Assembly (NCBI RefSeq): GCF_945859705.1
Contig: NC_079137.1
Span: 53,228,552-53,292,551, forward strand
Origin: Episyrphus balteatus
Taxonomy: Eukaryota; Arthropoda; Insecta; Diptera; Syrphidae
Direction: 5' to 3'
Length of the DNA: 64,000 bases
The translations under genes were made by a program, and so were the position numbers. Of this stretch, positions 32,379 to 44,700 are shown one piece after another (the stretch's first letter is position 1; the number at the start of each line of letters is the position of its first letter). Below the pieces are notes generated by a model. The model was not told the DNA's origin, did not search any database, and saw nothing but the letters and a program-made list of their open reading frames with translations.

Positions 32379-35300
32379 TTACTCCATTGTTCCATATTGA
32401 ACTTTCTTAATTTTGAAATATCTAAAAATGAGAAAGATATTAACATATAAGAATTTTATTTAATTTAGGGCCTATTTTTCAATAGTCAGATAAACTTCAG
32501 TTAGAGCTTATTCCTAGGAATAAACATTTTTTTTTTATTGACATTTATTCTTCTGATACTCTAACTGACGATTGAAAAATCAGGTCTTAGTTTTATTTAT
32601 TAATTTTGAAAAAATGAAAAAAAAATAAAAACAACAACAACAACAATATTTACCTCCATCCACCATAGGCAGCAATTGTTAATAAAACTGATATAGCCAA
32701 AGCCGTACCAACAGCTAATGGCATTGTTTCATCACGATACGAACCTGTTGCGCTGCAATGAAATGATGGACCCCATTTGCCACTATCTTTAAACATGAAA
32801 CTTTGCATTCGCAACTCTCTCAGATATAATTTAGCTATGTGTCCAGATTTATCGCCAGATTCAAGTGGAGCATACATTATTATAGTTTGTTCTTTATCAC
32901 ATACATAAGATTTGCCAACTGGTGTTGGGAAATACATTGGAGTTCTGGCTGGTGAATTAAGTCTGACATCTAAATTTGGTCGATCGATATGTTCGAAGAG
33001 TGGATTTGATGAGGAATAGGAGAGTTCGACATGGTTTATGTACCAACGTTCACCACCAGATGTCTGTAAAGAAAATAAAATTATTATTATAATGTTACAC
33101 CCAATAGTAACGAAAAACCAAAAACACCCTGTAATATCAATAATTTAAAAAGTACCTACTTCTTCAACAAAATTCTCATTATTTCCCAAAATATTATCAT
33201 GCCGCAGCTATAAAGTGAACTTTTAGGTAATAAGGTAGCTAAAGGCACAATTTTTCAGTTAAATTATATGCATTTGTACCCTACACTCTATATTTCAAGT
33301 AAAACTTAACACTTTCAAAGAGGTTTTGATATTGAACCACCCAATCAGACAAAGCTTAAAGACATTTCTGAGGTCTCTTACAAACGACTTGGCATATCTA
33401 TTAATGTAGTTCTAACCTTTATTAAGAAATGATCCAAAAAAATCAACGGGTTACTGTTATTACTAATACGCCACTGTGACCACATATTTTTGAACTTTGA
33501 AAAGTGTACAACAAAGAACTGGAACTCAAATTTTCTATGCTATGAAGTATAAAGCTTAGTAAATTTAAGCTCCCATACAAAATTCTCTTCAAAATTTAGC
33601 AGATCTAAAATTTAATCAGGAACTCGTATCAGCCGATTTGTGCGGAATTCCAGCTAAAAATCATATTTTTCTTTCCAACTTTTCATCTATCACTGTCTGT
33701 CAATTCATAAGTCACAACAATTCAATTGGAAGTCGATTATCAAATTGCAATTTTCGCGCAAAAATTTGAACTTTGAAATTCAAACACAAAACTTGTATAA
33801 ATTATTTAGTTTGAAGTGTCATTTTTTGATGAGATGTAAATCTCGTTCATTCATAAAAAACATACCACAAAAAACCACTCCTCATAAAGTGTCACTAATA
33901 TCTCCAAAATAAAAAAATAAAGGTGCACATATGCATAATATGCGTAGATGTGTACCCCAGGGTCTGAAAAGGTTTTAGCCTTGAACTTAAATATGAAAAC
34001 ATTTATGTGTGATCTATTTGTTTTATAGTAATACAATGTTCTTTAAGAAATTTTATATTCAAATTATATTATTAAATTTTGTATGTTTTCTTAAAAAAAA
34101 AGTATGTTCGTTGATTGACAAAACAATAAAAAAAAATAAACAAAATAATTCAAGGCTGTGAAAATGAGGCACATAAATTTATACATTCAAAATTAAACTG
34201 TCAAACTATAATTTACAGTCAGTTTAGACTTTTTTTTGTTCTAAATAAATAGAAAAATTCCAAAATATTTACGTATTTTCTATTAATGAACACCCTTAAA
34301 TCTCAAACAAAATACACATTGGCAGATACAAGATGTTATCTCAGTTGACTAATTTCACATGTCAACATAATTCATGCAATAAATTATTTCATTTTTATTA
34401 AGAAAAAATGATTTGCGTTGCTATGGTTGTATCTATATATGTGTTCCTCACTTCACGATTTCAATTTTGTCCGAAAACATTGAAATGTTTTTAGGAAAAT
34501 CATGGCACATAGTATAATAATTCCTCGCATAGCTAAAAAAATAAACACTTAATTTAGAGTAATGTTCTAGACTGTTTCTGTCATAAAAAATATAATTTTA
34601 AGAAAAAATAAAAACCGGTTTCTTTCTCATGAATGTTGTAGTCAGAACTAGACCAAAAAGGGGTCCCGAAATTCTGTCGATCTGTGTGTCAGTCTAGAAA
34701 TCGAGAGACAGCCCAAACCTTTGAAACGATTTGGTTAAAACTTGGTAGTTAAGGGTTTCAAGTGATTCTCTTGGGGAGAAATTGAATTTTTTAGAACCAA
34801 AGTAATTAACGGTACTTGCCATACCACCAAAATTGAGAAGGTTGTTTTTTCTCAAAAAAACGGCTCAACGGATTTTGATTGAAAAAGAAATCTATGAACT
34901 TTGGCAAATAAAGTCCCACATTTAAAATAATTTTTTGAAGCATTATTCACTGTAGATTACCGTTTTCTTGATTTATGACTTTCTCTTAATTGATTTCAAA
35001 AAAAAATTTCTACAGAAACGTTTGATTAGCTATAATATTTAAGTATTCAAAAATGTTCAGAAAAAAAATATTTTTGGATTTCTTAAAAATATTAGGTAGG
35101 TATACCTACATTACAAAATAATAGTTTTGTATATGTATACCATATTTTTTTGAAAAATGTTTGAAAATTTTGTATTTCTAAAAAATCTCTATAGGAAAAG
35201 AAAAACCAGCTTTAATTAATTCACTTTTCAATATGTACATTTAAAGTCACCATTAAGAATAAAATAATTTATGTAAAATCTCATACAAATCTCATAAAAT

Positions 35301-38053
35301 TTCCTATTTTAAACCGTGGCACAGTGGTGCCATTGGTCGTTTTTTGCGTCAATATTTATGAAATTTGGTACACTGAATGATAATAGTATGGAGAATAAGA
35401 AAAAGCTGCCAACTTTTATTTATTCAAAATGGCGGCACCAAAATGGCGGAAAGAATGGCCGTAAAAATAGAATTTTCATTTTCAAAACAGTATATAAGCT
35501 AGAAATTGGGCTTAATTCATAACAAAAAGGTGTCAGACCTTAGATTTAGGATTCATAGATTTATATTCTTTAAAAAAAAATCAAAAATTTTAAAAACAAA
35601 GTCCAAAAAATGCCAAATTAGTAAAACACATTTTAAGACCCCTTATTACGTAATTTCATGGATTGTTTTTTTTTAAATTAGCACAATTTTGAGATCTCTT
35701 TTATTTATGTTTCATAAGAAAATTGAAAATATTGCGGTTATATGGTTGCCAACTATGTTTTTAAGTAAATATTAGAAAACATGATATATTGAAAAGTTTC
35801 AATGTTCAATAAAACTGAAAATTTATTTTTTCTGTGAACAAAAATATACTTTTCTAATAGATTTTAATGTTCTAAATTCAAATTTGAAGTCGAAAAAAAT
35901 CTATGACGTCACGTTTAGTAGATAAAAATTAATTTTGAACTACTTATATCTCAAAAACGTGACGTCGTAGATTTTTTTTGACTCCAGATTTGAATTGACG
36001 CCATTTTGAATAAATACAAGTTGGCAGCTTTTTCTTATTCTCCATATTATTATCATTCAGTGTACCAAATTTCATAACTTTTCGTCCAGAAATGGCCGTG
36101 CAAATGAATTTTCACGCCAAAAACGACCAATGGCAACACTGTGCGTGGCTTTAAATTTAATTAATGCACATCAGCAGGTGCTAAATTAGATAGATTATAT
36201 TATAACACTGGTAAACAAAATTAAACTTTTTTGTTTGTTGCTGGGATAAAAATATACTTTTCTGAAGATTTTCGGTGTCCTGGGCTCAAATCCAAAGTCA
36301 GAAAAAATAAATCAGCTCCCGTTTTTGAAATATTACCGTTAGAAAATGCAAACCAGTATAATCAACAAAATTGTGCGAAGTTTATGGAGAAAAGTAAAGT
36401 ACCTAAAATCAAGAAAATGCTCTTCTCAAAACCTTTCTGCATAAAATAATATGATTTCTAAAAATAAAGTCAAATAGAATCCCTTTCAACTCAAAGTTGA
36501 ATAAGAATTTTCTTCTTAAAAATATTTAAGAATGAAATAATTTCTCAATATATTTTTGTGCATGCTTATTGAAATTAAGAGATAAAACAAAAATAGAAGG
36601 ATTCACCTTAATTTAAAATTTTGTTTTAGCATATATTTTGCACCGTAGATGCTTTTTTAGGTACAAGTACAAAAGAAGATTTGTTGACTTATTTTAAGAT
36701 GTCTTTTTTAAAAAATCACAATTTTTTCAAAATAACAAATACACTAATATCACTTTTAAAATCATTTCAGGAGGTTTTTGTTCACCAATGAATGTTTTTT
36801 GAATTAATGAATGAATATGTTCAAAAAATAAAATCTGCCCACTCAAAAATCACTCTTTAAAAGACCAAAACAGCAGTGCAGTGGTAATATGCAAAACATT
36901 CTAACAGTAAAAAATCATATAAAAAGCATTTAGTTTAGATATAATACCTACTTAAATATGATTTTTGGTTTTCAAACCAATTATTTTTTTTTGCATTTTA
37001 ACTATTTAACTATTTAACCATTTATCATTTAAACATTTTTATATTTCTTAAAACTCAGCCCTGCATTATATCTGCAACCTGCATATAAATACTCAAAATG
37101 TATCCAAGATTTTAACACAACATTGATAAAGGTCACTTCAACCATATAGATTTATCTCTTTCAATCATTCCTACAACCTCAAACATTTACCTCTTCTAAT
37201 AATTTATTCACCTTTACTGTCATCATAAAATATCAAAACATTACTAAGGTTAAAAGCTATTTTAAAATATTTAAAAGTTTAAAAATACACTCATTGTTCT
37301 TTTGTTCTATATATAAAATCCGTAATAAATAGGTCAACTGGCGCAACACATTATGGGATTGCCAAAGTAGAAGAAAAAAAAAAATAATTCAGCCCTATTT
37401 GGGTCGATATATTTTAATTAAAAGGTCATAGACCAACGTCATTCATTAGTTTTTTTTGTTTTTTTTTCATTTTTGTCAAAATTATGTAGTAGTCATACCT
37501 TTTTAAAGATTATACTCAATGTGAATCCTTTAAAAGTCATCGTGAATAGCTCCGAATTTGATTCAACACATTCGCCCGATAGAACTGGATTATCAGGCAA
37601 ATAAAGGTCTGCTTCCACATCCTCGTTTAATTTATTTCGATATTTAATGCTTATAAGGCCGTCTGTGCTAATAAGAATACAAGTGACTCCATTGGTTGCA
37701 TTAAATCTGTACAATGAAGTTGTCGAAGCACTCGATGCCTTGAGGGGGATTAAAGGGAGGAAAAAAAATGAATTTTATTAAAAAGGACATTTTTTCAATT
37801 TATTAAATAAACTAACTGCAGGAGACTTTGTTGTGTATTTAGTGACCCTGGGAGTCTTAGTTGTAAAAGCACTTAATTGCAATCCATCACATAAACTCAG
37901 AATATGTACTGCAAGATTTTTTTGAAAAAAAGAAAAAAAAAATTCAATTTTATTTGGGTAGGTATTCATCGATTATTTCAATGGAAAAAAAGTGAACCTA
38001 CATAATAAAATAGCTACTAGTGAAAGTAATCTCCATCCTGATAGATTTAACAT
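32379..38053 (-). CDS. Lamp1: Lysosome-associated membrane glycoprotein (LAMP family)
   Basis: The product is a type I membrane glycoprotein of late endosomes and lysosomes. Coding exons on the minus strand, all in phase with GT-AG introns, are 38053-38002, 37908-37817, 37738-37499, 33063-32654 and 32421-32379, giving 278 aa. Residues 1-22 form a Leu-rich signal peptide (MLNLSGWRLLSLVAILLL), followed by a short Thr/Lys/Pro hinge (about 30-55). One LAMP luminal domain has the expected Cys pattern: GVTCILI, GECVE, YVCDKE (about 180-185) and FHCSATG (229-235). A transmembrane helix spans about 241-263. The cytosolic tail RYFKIKKVQYGTME ends with a YxxPhi lysosomal sorting signal, YGTM (274-277). 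The tail sits on a separate 43-nt exon; without it the frame would stop inside the intron donor. Intron 3 (4.4 kb) has acquired repeats. The length fits a one-domain insect LAMP. Confidence 0.9.
34610..35310 (+). mobile_element. (GTCTGT)-bearing non-autonomous element, copy 2 (partial)
   Basis: It shares gtcccgaaattctgtc, the tctgtgtgtcagtct microsatellite-like core, gcccaaac, acttggtagtta, tgattctc, acggtact and cggctcaacggattttgatt with the copy at 9619-10578, in the same order. Both characteristic termini are missing or diverged, so the ends are approximate. Confidence 0.55.
35321..36142. mobile_element. ~0.82-kb TIR element in LAMP intron
   Basis: The ends ACAGTGGTGCCATTGGTCGT and (reversed) ACAGTGTTGCCATTGGTCGT match except for one base. 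The inverted similarity continues, with gaps, for about 110-130 bp (acactgaatgataatagtatgg against ccatattattatcattcagtg). The flanking ccgtggc and gcgtggc agree at six of seven bases and may be a decayed target duplication. The CAGTG terminus is hAT-like. The interior lacks a transposase. Confidence 0.7.
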
Positions 38054-38773
38054 TTTTCAACTTTAACGAGTTTAGATATTTTAACTTTTTTATTCACTTA
38101 TTTTTTTTATCTTTTAGTTTTTATGAATTATTTAATAAAATCGAAAAAACTCAGCACGGAATAGCAACGATAATGATTTGTTCGAGAGAAGAGAAAAATA
38201 ATGACATCGACCTGTGCAAGTGTAACGCAAAGAATATGTTACATTAAAAATATTGAACGATGATGTAAAGAAGAGTTTTTCTTAAATTGAACGAAACAAT
38301 TTTTTTTTTTTTCAACACCTGCGAGCTACGAATGAAAAGTGGTGAAAATTTTTAGTGATTCACGTGGCTATCACAGAGTTGCAAGTGACAACGAAATAAA
38401 CATGGAAAACTGGAAAAAATATTATGTATGTGTTTATGATTGTGTGAGAGATGCTTTGAATAATTGCGCAGGTCTTTACGAAAGTCAATGCCAAGGAATC
38501 GATGGGATCAGGTCCGAGTCCATAGGGGGTATCATCTTCTCGAATTCGCCTTATTATTATTATTATTAGTTTTTTTTTTTCAAATTTAGCACACATGATT
38601 TTTATTAATTTTTGATAACAACGCCAAGACGATCAAATTTGCAAAAAAGTTACTTTCTTTGTTCTCTTAGCGTCATAGAAACGTTAAAATACATACATAA
38701 ATAAAAAATGGTTTGTAGCAATTGGTATATTATTACACCAAAGCGATAAAGGGTATGTAGTCAGTGGTTTTTC

Positions 38774-38935
38774 GTAAGTCATAAGTAATAAATGATAAGT
38801 GATAAGTGATAGCTGATAATTGATAAGTGATAAGTCATAAGTGATAAGTAATAAGTGAAAAGTGATAATTGATAAGTGATAAGTTATAAGTGATAAGTTT
38901 AAAGTGATAAGCTATAAGCCATAAATGATAAGCGA
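38774..38935 (+). repeat. 7-bp minisatellite GATAAGT, about 23 units
   Basis: Units of gataagt with variants (cataagt, aataagt, gataatt, tataagc) run continuously for about 160 bp. Around a dozen units contain an intact TGATAA word, the consensus recognised by GATA-type zinc-finger factors. The array lies about 0.7 kb upstream of the LAMP start codon. Regulatory action is only inferred; a neutral minisatellite is equally possible. Confidence 0.88.
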
Positions 38936-39269
38936 AAATTGACAAAAGATTATGTAGAGAAGGAATATGGAAATCTAACACGCCTACATGAAAACAAAAA
39001 CCTTTTACTGTCATTGTAAAATGAGCTGTCCCACCAGAGGTCTCTATAACTTAGAAATTTTATTCAGGAGTTGTGCCCCTTGCAAGGAATTCGTGGTCAT
39101 GAACAATTACATCTCATATTTAGCCATTCGAACTCAACTTTAAGTTATAAGTCATTTCCATACATGTTACACGCAGTCAAGAATGCTTTAAGCTGTAAGC
39201 CACTAGGCCTTGCTCCGTTATGAGATCGTCGTTGTGACAAAAACCATAGAAGACCTCGAAATTTAGTAA

Positions 39270-39420
39270 TGTTGGCCTAAGAACTCTTGATACAAGCAAA
39301 GTCCAAAACAACAGCACTCAGTTTGCCCCTGAAACTGAACCTTACAAAACCGAAAAGCTTGAAGTCGATATCCCTCAAGCTATGAGTATTATACTCTAGT
39401 ATGACAATGATCCTCTTGGA
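39270..39420 (+). mobile_element. Decayed LINE fragment, copy 3
   Basis: The sequence ttggcctaagaactcttgat, then acaagcaaagtccaaaacaa, cagcactcagtttgcccctg and ccttacaaaaccgaaaagctt lines up with the coding part of the LINE copies at 12833 and 60122 (ggcctaaaaactcctggtac and so on) at perhaps 75-80 % identity by eye. Frameshifts and stops show it is old. Confidence 0.6.
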
Positions 39421-41763
39421 AATAATTACAGAAACACCGACGACGGCGTATTGTATTTCACTTCCAGTTATGTGACGCATATTTTTATAATTGAGTTTAT
39501 AGTTGGGTTGAAAAAAAAAAATCAAATTCGAAATAGAAAATCATACCTCTTTAGTGAAATCTTCGTTCACGTTCCTGGATGCGAATTATTGGAATGTATG
39601 AAATGAAGTTAAATTAAGGTCATTGATAAGAACACTATTGTGAATAAAAAATATTTCAGTTACGTTGTTAGAATACGAAACAAATACAATTTAAAAAAAT
39701 ATGGTACAATTAGTTAGAGAGATTGAAAGTAATGAATTCCATGAGTTAAATCATGCCAGATAGAGAATTAGCAATAGCAAAACAACAGATGAATTGCATG
39801 TGTGCAATTACATTAGATTATCGCGCTGTTTGGTTATTTTTTTCTAGTATCTATATTGCAAATATTCTGTAACTGTAAACATGCAATTAAAAAATTACAC
39901 TGGTCAACAAGGTTTTTACCACAAGAATCAAAAGTGGCAAGTGATAATTTTCCATTACAATTTCAAGAAATATTTTTGTCCCAATACTTTAATGTAAATA
40001 TATTACTACATATTTTGTAGCTCATTTTCTTCAAATGAGGCGTTTTTCTGGATTCGACATAAAGAAACTTTTCATTAGCTGAAATAATTTTTTTTTTACA
40101 AATTGTTAACTGACCCCACGTGCAAAATTTTACATGATTAATTAAACCATTTGAAAGATCAAAGAATATTTAAAAAAGAAAGCCAACTCGTCTGCATTAT
40201 TAATGAAGAATCTACAATTAAGGCTTAATCGCTAAGATTTTTCAATTAAAAAAAAAATGTTACGCATACACCACAGTGACCCATTAGTAAAACGGCAACG
40301 GAAAATAATATGAATATTGCACTGTATCAAATTTTGATATATGCACCTACAAAACATTTACATACACAGGGGTATAATATAACTTTTTTAAGATTATGGT
40401 TACTTTTAATATTTGGACTTATGACCATCTTCTTTGGTTAACCCTTTTGGAACGCACTATTAACACATAGTTGACTATTAAAAACTCTCTTCCCACTCTC
40501 GTATTCCGAAAGGGTTGAGTAAATAAAATTTATGGTCGACTCAAAAATCTATCAATCCAAAAGATGTTAACTCTTTGTTTTACTAATTGCGCCTCACAAG
40601 TCATAAACCACTTCAGTGAGCTAAAAGGGGAGGTCCTGACTAAAATCAATGAAAACCACTTTGATTTAACTTCTATTCGGAATGATTGTGTGTCAAAGAC
40701 GTTAATTTAATACCAAAGTATAACGTTGTTAATTTTAAGGATATTTAAGGAAAAATTATTACAATATTAAATCAAAGTTATTTTAACTCATGCTAATGAG
40801 TAGGTTAATCAGGCGTCAGGCCTAAACCTAAATACAAATACCTATAGACCATAAGCAGAAAAATTTTCGAGATTCCATGTCCCTATAGGCTTCATATCAT
40901 ATTCGCCCCATGACCATTTTATTTTCACTTAATATTTTTTGATAAATACAGAACACAGTTTGGGTGCGTTTAACGTGAAAGTTTCGACAGAAGGAAAACA
41001 AGAAAATCAATAGCAGTATAGTTTCAGATCGATTAAAAATTAGTTTTAAAATAGTCTTAGCGTTTAAAAATGATATGGAAACTTTATCATTGCATTGACA
41101 TCCACTTATTATTCCTGTATAAAGATTTTAAAAGCAGGGACAATATACTTACATACACGAAGTAGTTTATAGAAAATACTGTTTTAAGACCATGTTAGTA
41201 TCTCCTGTTATTTTGAGTTTAAAATTTTTAGCAAAAAATAATCAACAAAATTAATAAAAATCTTATTAGTAGTTTGGAATTAAATTTATTTGTTTTATTA
41301 ATTATTCACTAAAATCTACAAGTGATCATAATTGAATAAAATTGCACTAGTATAACCAATAACCATTATTATTCAAGCTAACATAATTATATTGGCTAAA
41401 AAATTAAAATTAATTTAAAAATTTGATTCGAAAATTTTGTGTGTTTCAAAATTGCGTTATTTTGTTGTTTTCTTTAAAATTTTATTTAAGTAGATATATC
41501 ACTTTAAGTAGTCTCCCTTTATGGCCCTCATTAAACAATATCTACATTAAGCTTGGACTTTTTTTTTGTTTTGTTTCATATATTTTTTTTTTGTAGTATT
41601 TTTATTTACAACCATTTTTATTGATTGATTTAAATAGATTATTATTAAGTATTGAAAATAAATAAATATGAAAATACTAGATAAAGGAAATTTTATTATC
41701 TTGTTTTATGATTTTTTATTTTACTTTTGTTTTTGTTTAAATTTATTTAAAGCATAAGTTTTT

Positions 41764-44700
41764 TTAGTCCAAATTCTTGTACATATCTTCTAATTGGGGC
41801 TTGAAATAACTTTTAAGTTGCGGCCTTTTTGTTTTGTAAGTTGGTGTTAGTAATCCGTTTTGAACTGAAAATGGATCTGGATGTAGATAGATATCTTTGA
41901 CCTGTAAATGAAATAAAAATTATATATGAATTGAGTATTTTTATCATGAAATAAAGTGAAATTTCACACAAACCTGTTCAAAAGATTTTAGTCCGCCTTG
42001 TTTTCCCCATGAAATCATATCACTCATAATAAGATTCTTCACGTCTGGATTATTGCATAAAACTGACAAGGTGCCTTTGACTGAATTTTCTATTGCCCAT
42101 GATTTGAGAACGTCGACATCGGGAACCACTACTGCAACTATACAGCTCTGTTGGATAAAAAACAAATCAAAAAATAATAAATTAATTAGAATATATGTTT
42201 AAAAAATATTTTTAATATTTGCAAATGCAAAAGTTGTGTCTGTAAGTTTATAAACACTCTTGGAAGTTACCAATTAGTGGTCATGTTGTTAGCATTTCAG
42301 AAATACCATTTTAAAATATGATTTCGGCCTTACATGTCTCGATTGGTACCAAAATTACCTAATTTCTTTCAGGAATCGTGTTATTTTTTGGGTATTTAGG
42401 AGTGTTTAGAAATATAGGAAACCATACCAATCGCAACAAAAAATAAGTATTCAAATTCTCTTTTACTTGGATCTTTTCTGTTTTTAACTAGCCATTTTTC
42501 CGAAAAAGAAATCTGGAGCTGGTTATGATGTTCATTTTTGTTTTAAGTACGAAACATCTCATTATGTTTAAAAGGTAATTAGTACCGCATTTCTTAAAAA
42601 AAACAACAATGTTTTGAGAGCAAAGAAATTTCTTAATGGTAGTTCCTGTGGGTTTGGTAGACCAATCGAATTTTTTTTTTAAATTGAAGGATCTATGAAC
42701 GAGTTGGTTTTAGGTGATAATTTCAGGCCAACCTTTGCGTTTACGTACTTTTTAAGATAAAAAACAGGTGTTCCAGAAGGTTTGTGAGCTTAAAACATTC
42801 GTTAAATATTAATCCGCCAAGAATATACGTATATATCAGGAAATTTAGATCTAATCTAACAGTATTCAATTATGCAACCAGCAATTTAAGAAATACTTGG
42901 TTGTGAAAAAACATTTGCAATTTGTACAGATTGAGGCTCCGAACGGTTTTAGAATATGCATAGACGATCTAAAGCACTGTCTGATTAAATCATAAAATTA
43001 TACCGACTCTTCAACTGGGCTTAGACGTTCAGAGCGCACAAAGAATTTCCTGGTCTTGTCACATCATGAGTAAAGTAAAGTGGGACTTTACATTTAACTT
43101 TTTTTAAAAATTAATTTCTCGGCTCCCGTGGGTCGTAGAGGGCTAATTTTTTTTTTTTAATTGCAGATAATTTAAAGGACTAAAATAGTATTTTATTTTG
43201 TTAGTCAATACTTGCACCGTTTACAAAATAATAAGGCAAGAGTTTGGTAAACAGAAAAACGTATTTGACTTAATATTACTTATTTTTTATTTGTTTCAAC
43301 AAAAGTAATGTGCACCAAATCGATAGAAAATGTTGTAACGAACAATTAATAGCTTTATTTTTTGTCGTAGGACATTCTGAAGCCGAGTTATTCCCAAAAA
43401 ACGATATTTTTGGGTGGTTTCGCACCGGTGTTTCGTGCGTTCATTTATCAATTGCTCGGTCATCTTTGGTGATAAAGATTTGATTTTTTCTGTAAAATGC
43501 ATTTTTTTCTGTAAAATTAATAGGTTAGAAAAATGTTAACCATAATATAAGCTTTTTTCGAAATAAAAACGAAAATGTGTTTTTTAACAACTAGAATTTG
43601 ACTTTAACTGGCTGCCATTTTGTAGTAACTCACTTTAATACAATGAAATTACACACAATGATAGAAAATATTATAAGGAAGAGAATGTATGTATTTTGGT
43701 CTACGACAAACTGGAGCAAAGATATCAGCTTAGAAATAAAATATTCCAAAAAATGCATTTTTGTTAATACTCCGCTAAAAACAATGATCAGGTGGTGAGA
43801 AATTGGGTTTAAGCCCTTTAAATATACCCCTATCGATTCATGAAATAAAAACTGACAGTGCCTCTGTGCGCAAGGTTAGGCCCCTTTTTCCGGCGCTTTG
43901 ACTGGAGTAATAACTGAAAACTAATAATTTCTTTGAGGTTTGGTTCCTGAGGTGTTTCCACTCAAACATTCTTTTTACTTTATTTTTCTTACATTCCGAA
44001 GTCGATATCTTCTGACCAAATTCTCGAAATTGGTTTTGAATTAAAGATATGGTTTCATAATCAAATTGCCTATGCATTTCAGTAAAAAATTTACAAATCT
44101 ATTTTTTTATGATTTTCGAAAAAAAATCCAAGGGGTACCCCTTGCCAAAAAAATATGCATTTTCAAAAATTTCCTCCAAATTCATCGAGTGATATATCAA
44201 AAGAAAGGTGTCTTTAAGCTCTATTCATAACTGAAAACTAAAAGTTTCTTGTAGGTCTGGTTTCTGAGATATTTTCAATCAAACATTGTTTTCTCTCTTT
44301 TTCTAACATTCCAAAGTCGATATCTTTCAAGCTTGACAGGTAGTTTTACTTTCACCAAAACAACAACTTTTCGTTTACCCGATTAAAGAACTTAAATTAC
44401 GCAGTAAATTAACCCTAAAAAAGGTTTAAGAAAACTTACCTTCAAACTTTCACCATAAACAAATACTTGATTTACATATTGACTTGTTGTGTAAATATTT
44501 TCAATTTTCTCAGGCACAATATATTCTCCTTGGCTTAATTTGAATATATGTTTTCTTCTATCAATTATCTTCAGCGTTCCATTTGGTAACCATTTACCAA
44601 CATCACCAGTATGATGCCATCCTTCTGAATCAATTGCTTCACTTGTTTTTTGAGGATCTTTAAAGTATCTACAAAAAAATCAACAAAATTCAATTGTTAA

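Larger units (their letters stand above)
33064..37498 (-). other. LAMP intron 3 (4.4 kb) with transposon relics
   Basis: The intron is bounded by a gtatga donor (at 37498) and a ctttacag acceptor (at 33064). It contains the element copies at 34610-35310 and 35321-36142, listed separately. The remaining AT-rich sequence shows no coding exon. Confidence 0.75.
38054..41763. other. Spacer between LAMP and Acsl genes
   Basis: The spacer holds the presumed LAMP promoter and 5' UTR, the GATAAGT minisatellite (38774-38935), a decayed LINE fragment (39270-39420) and AT-rich sequence up to the Acsl 3' UTR. A small imperfect inverted repeat (aacccttttggaac against gtattccgaaagggtt) lies at about 40440-40520. 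No further coding exon was found. Confidence 0.45.
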
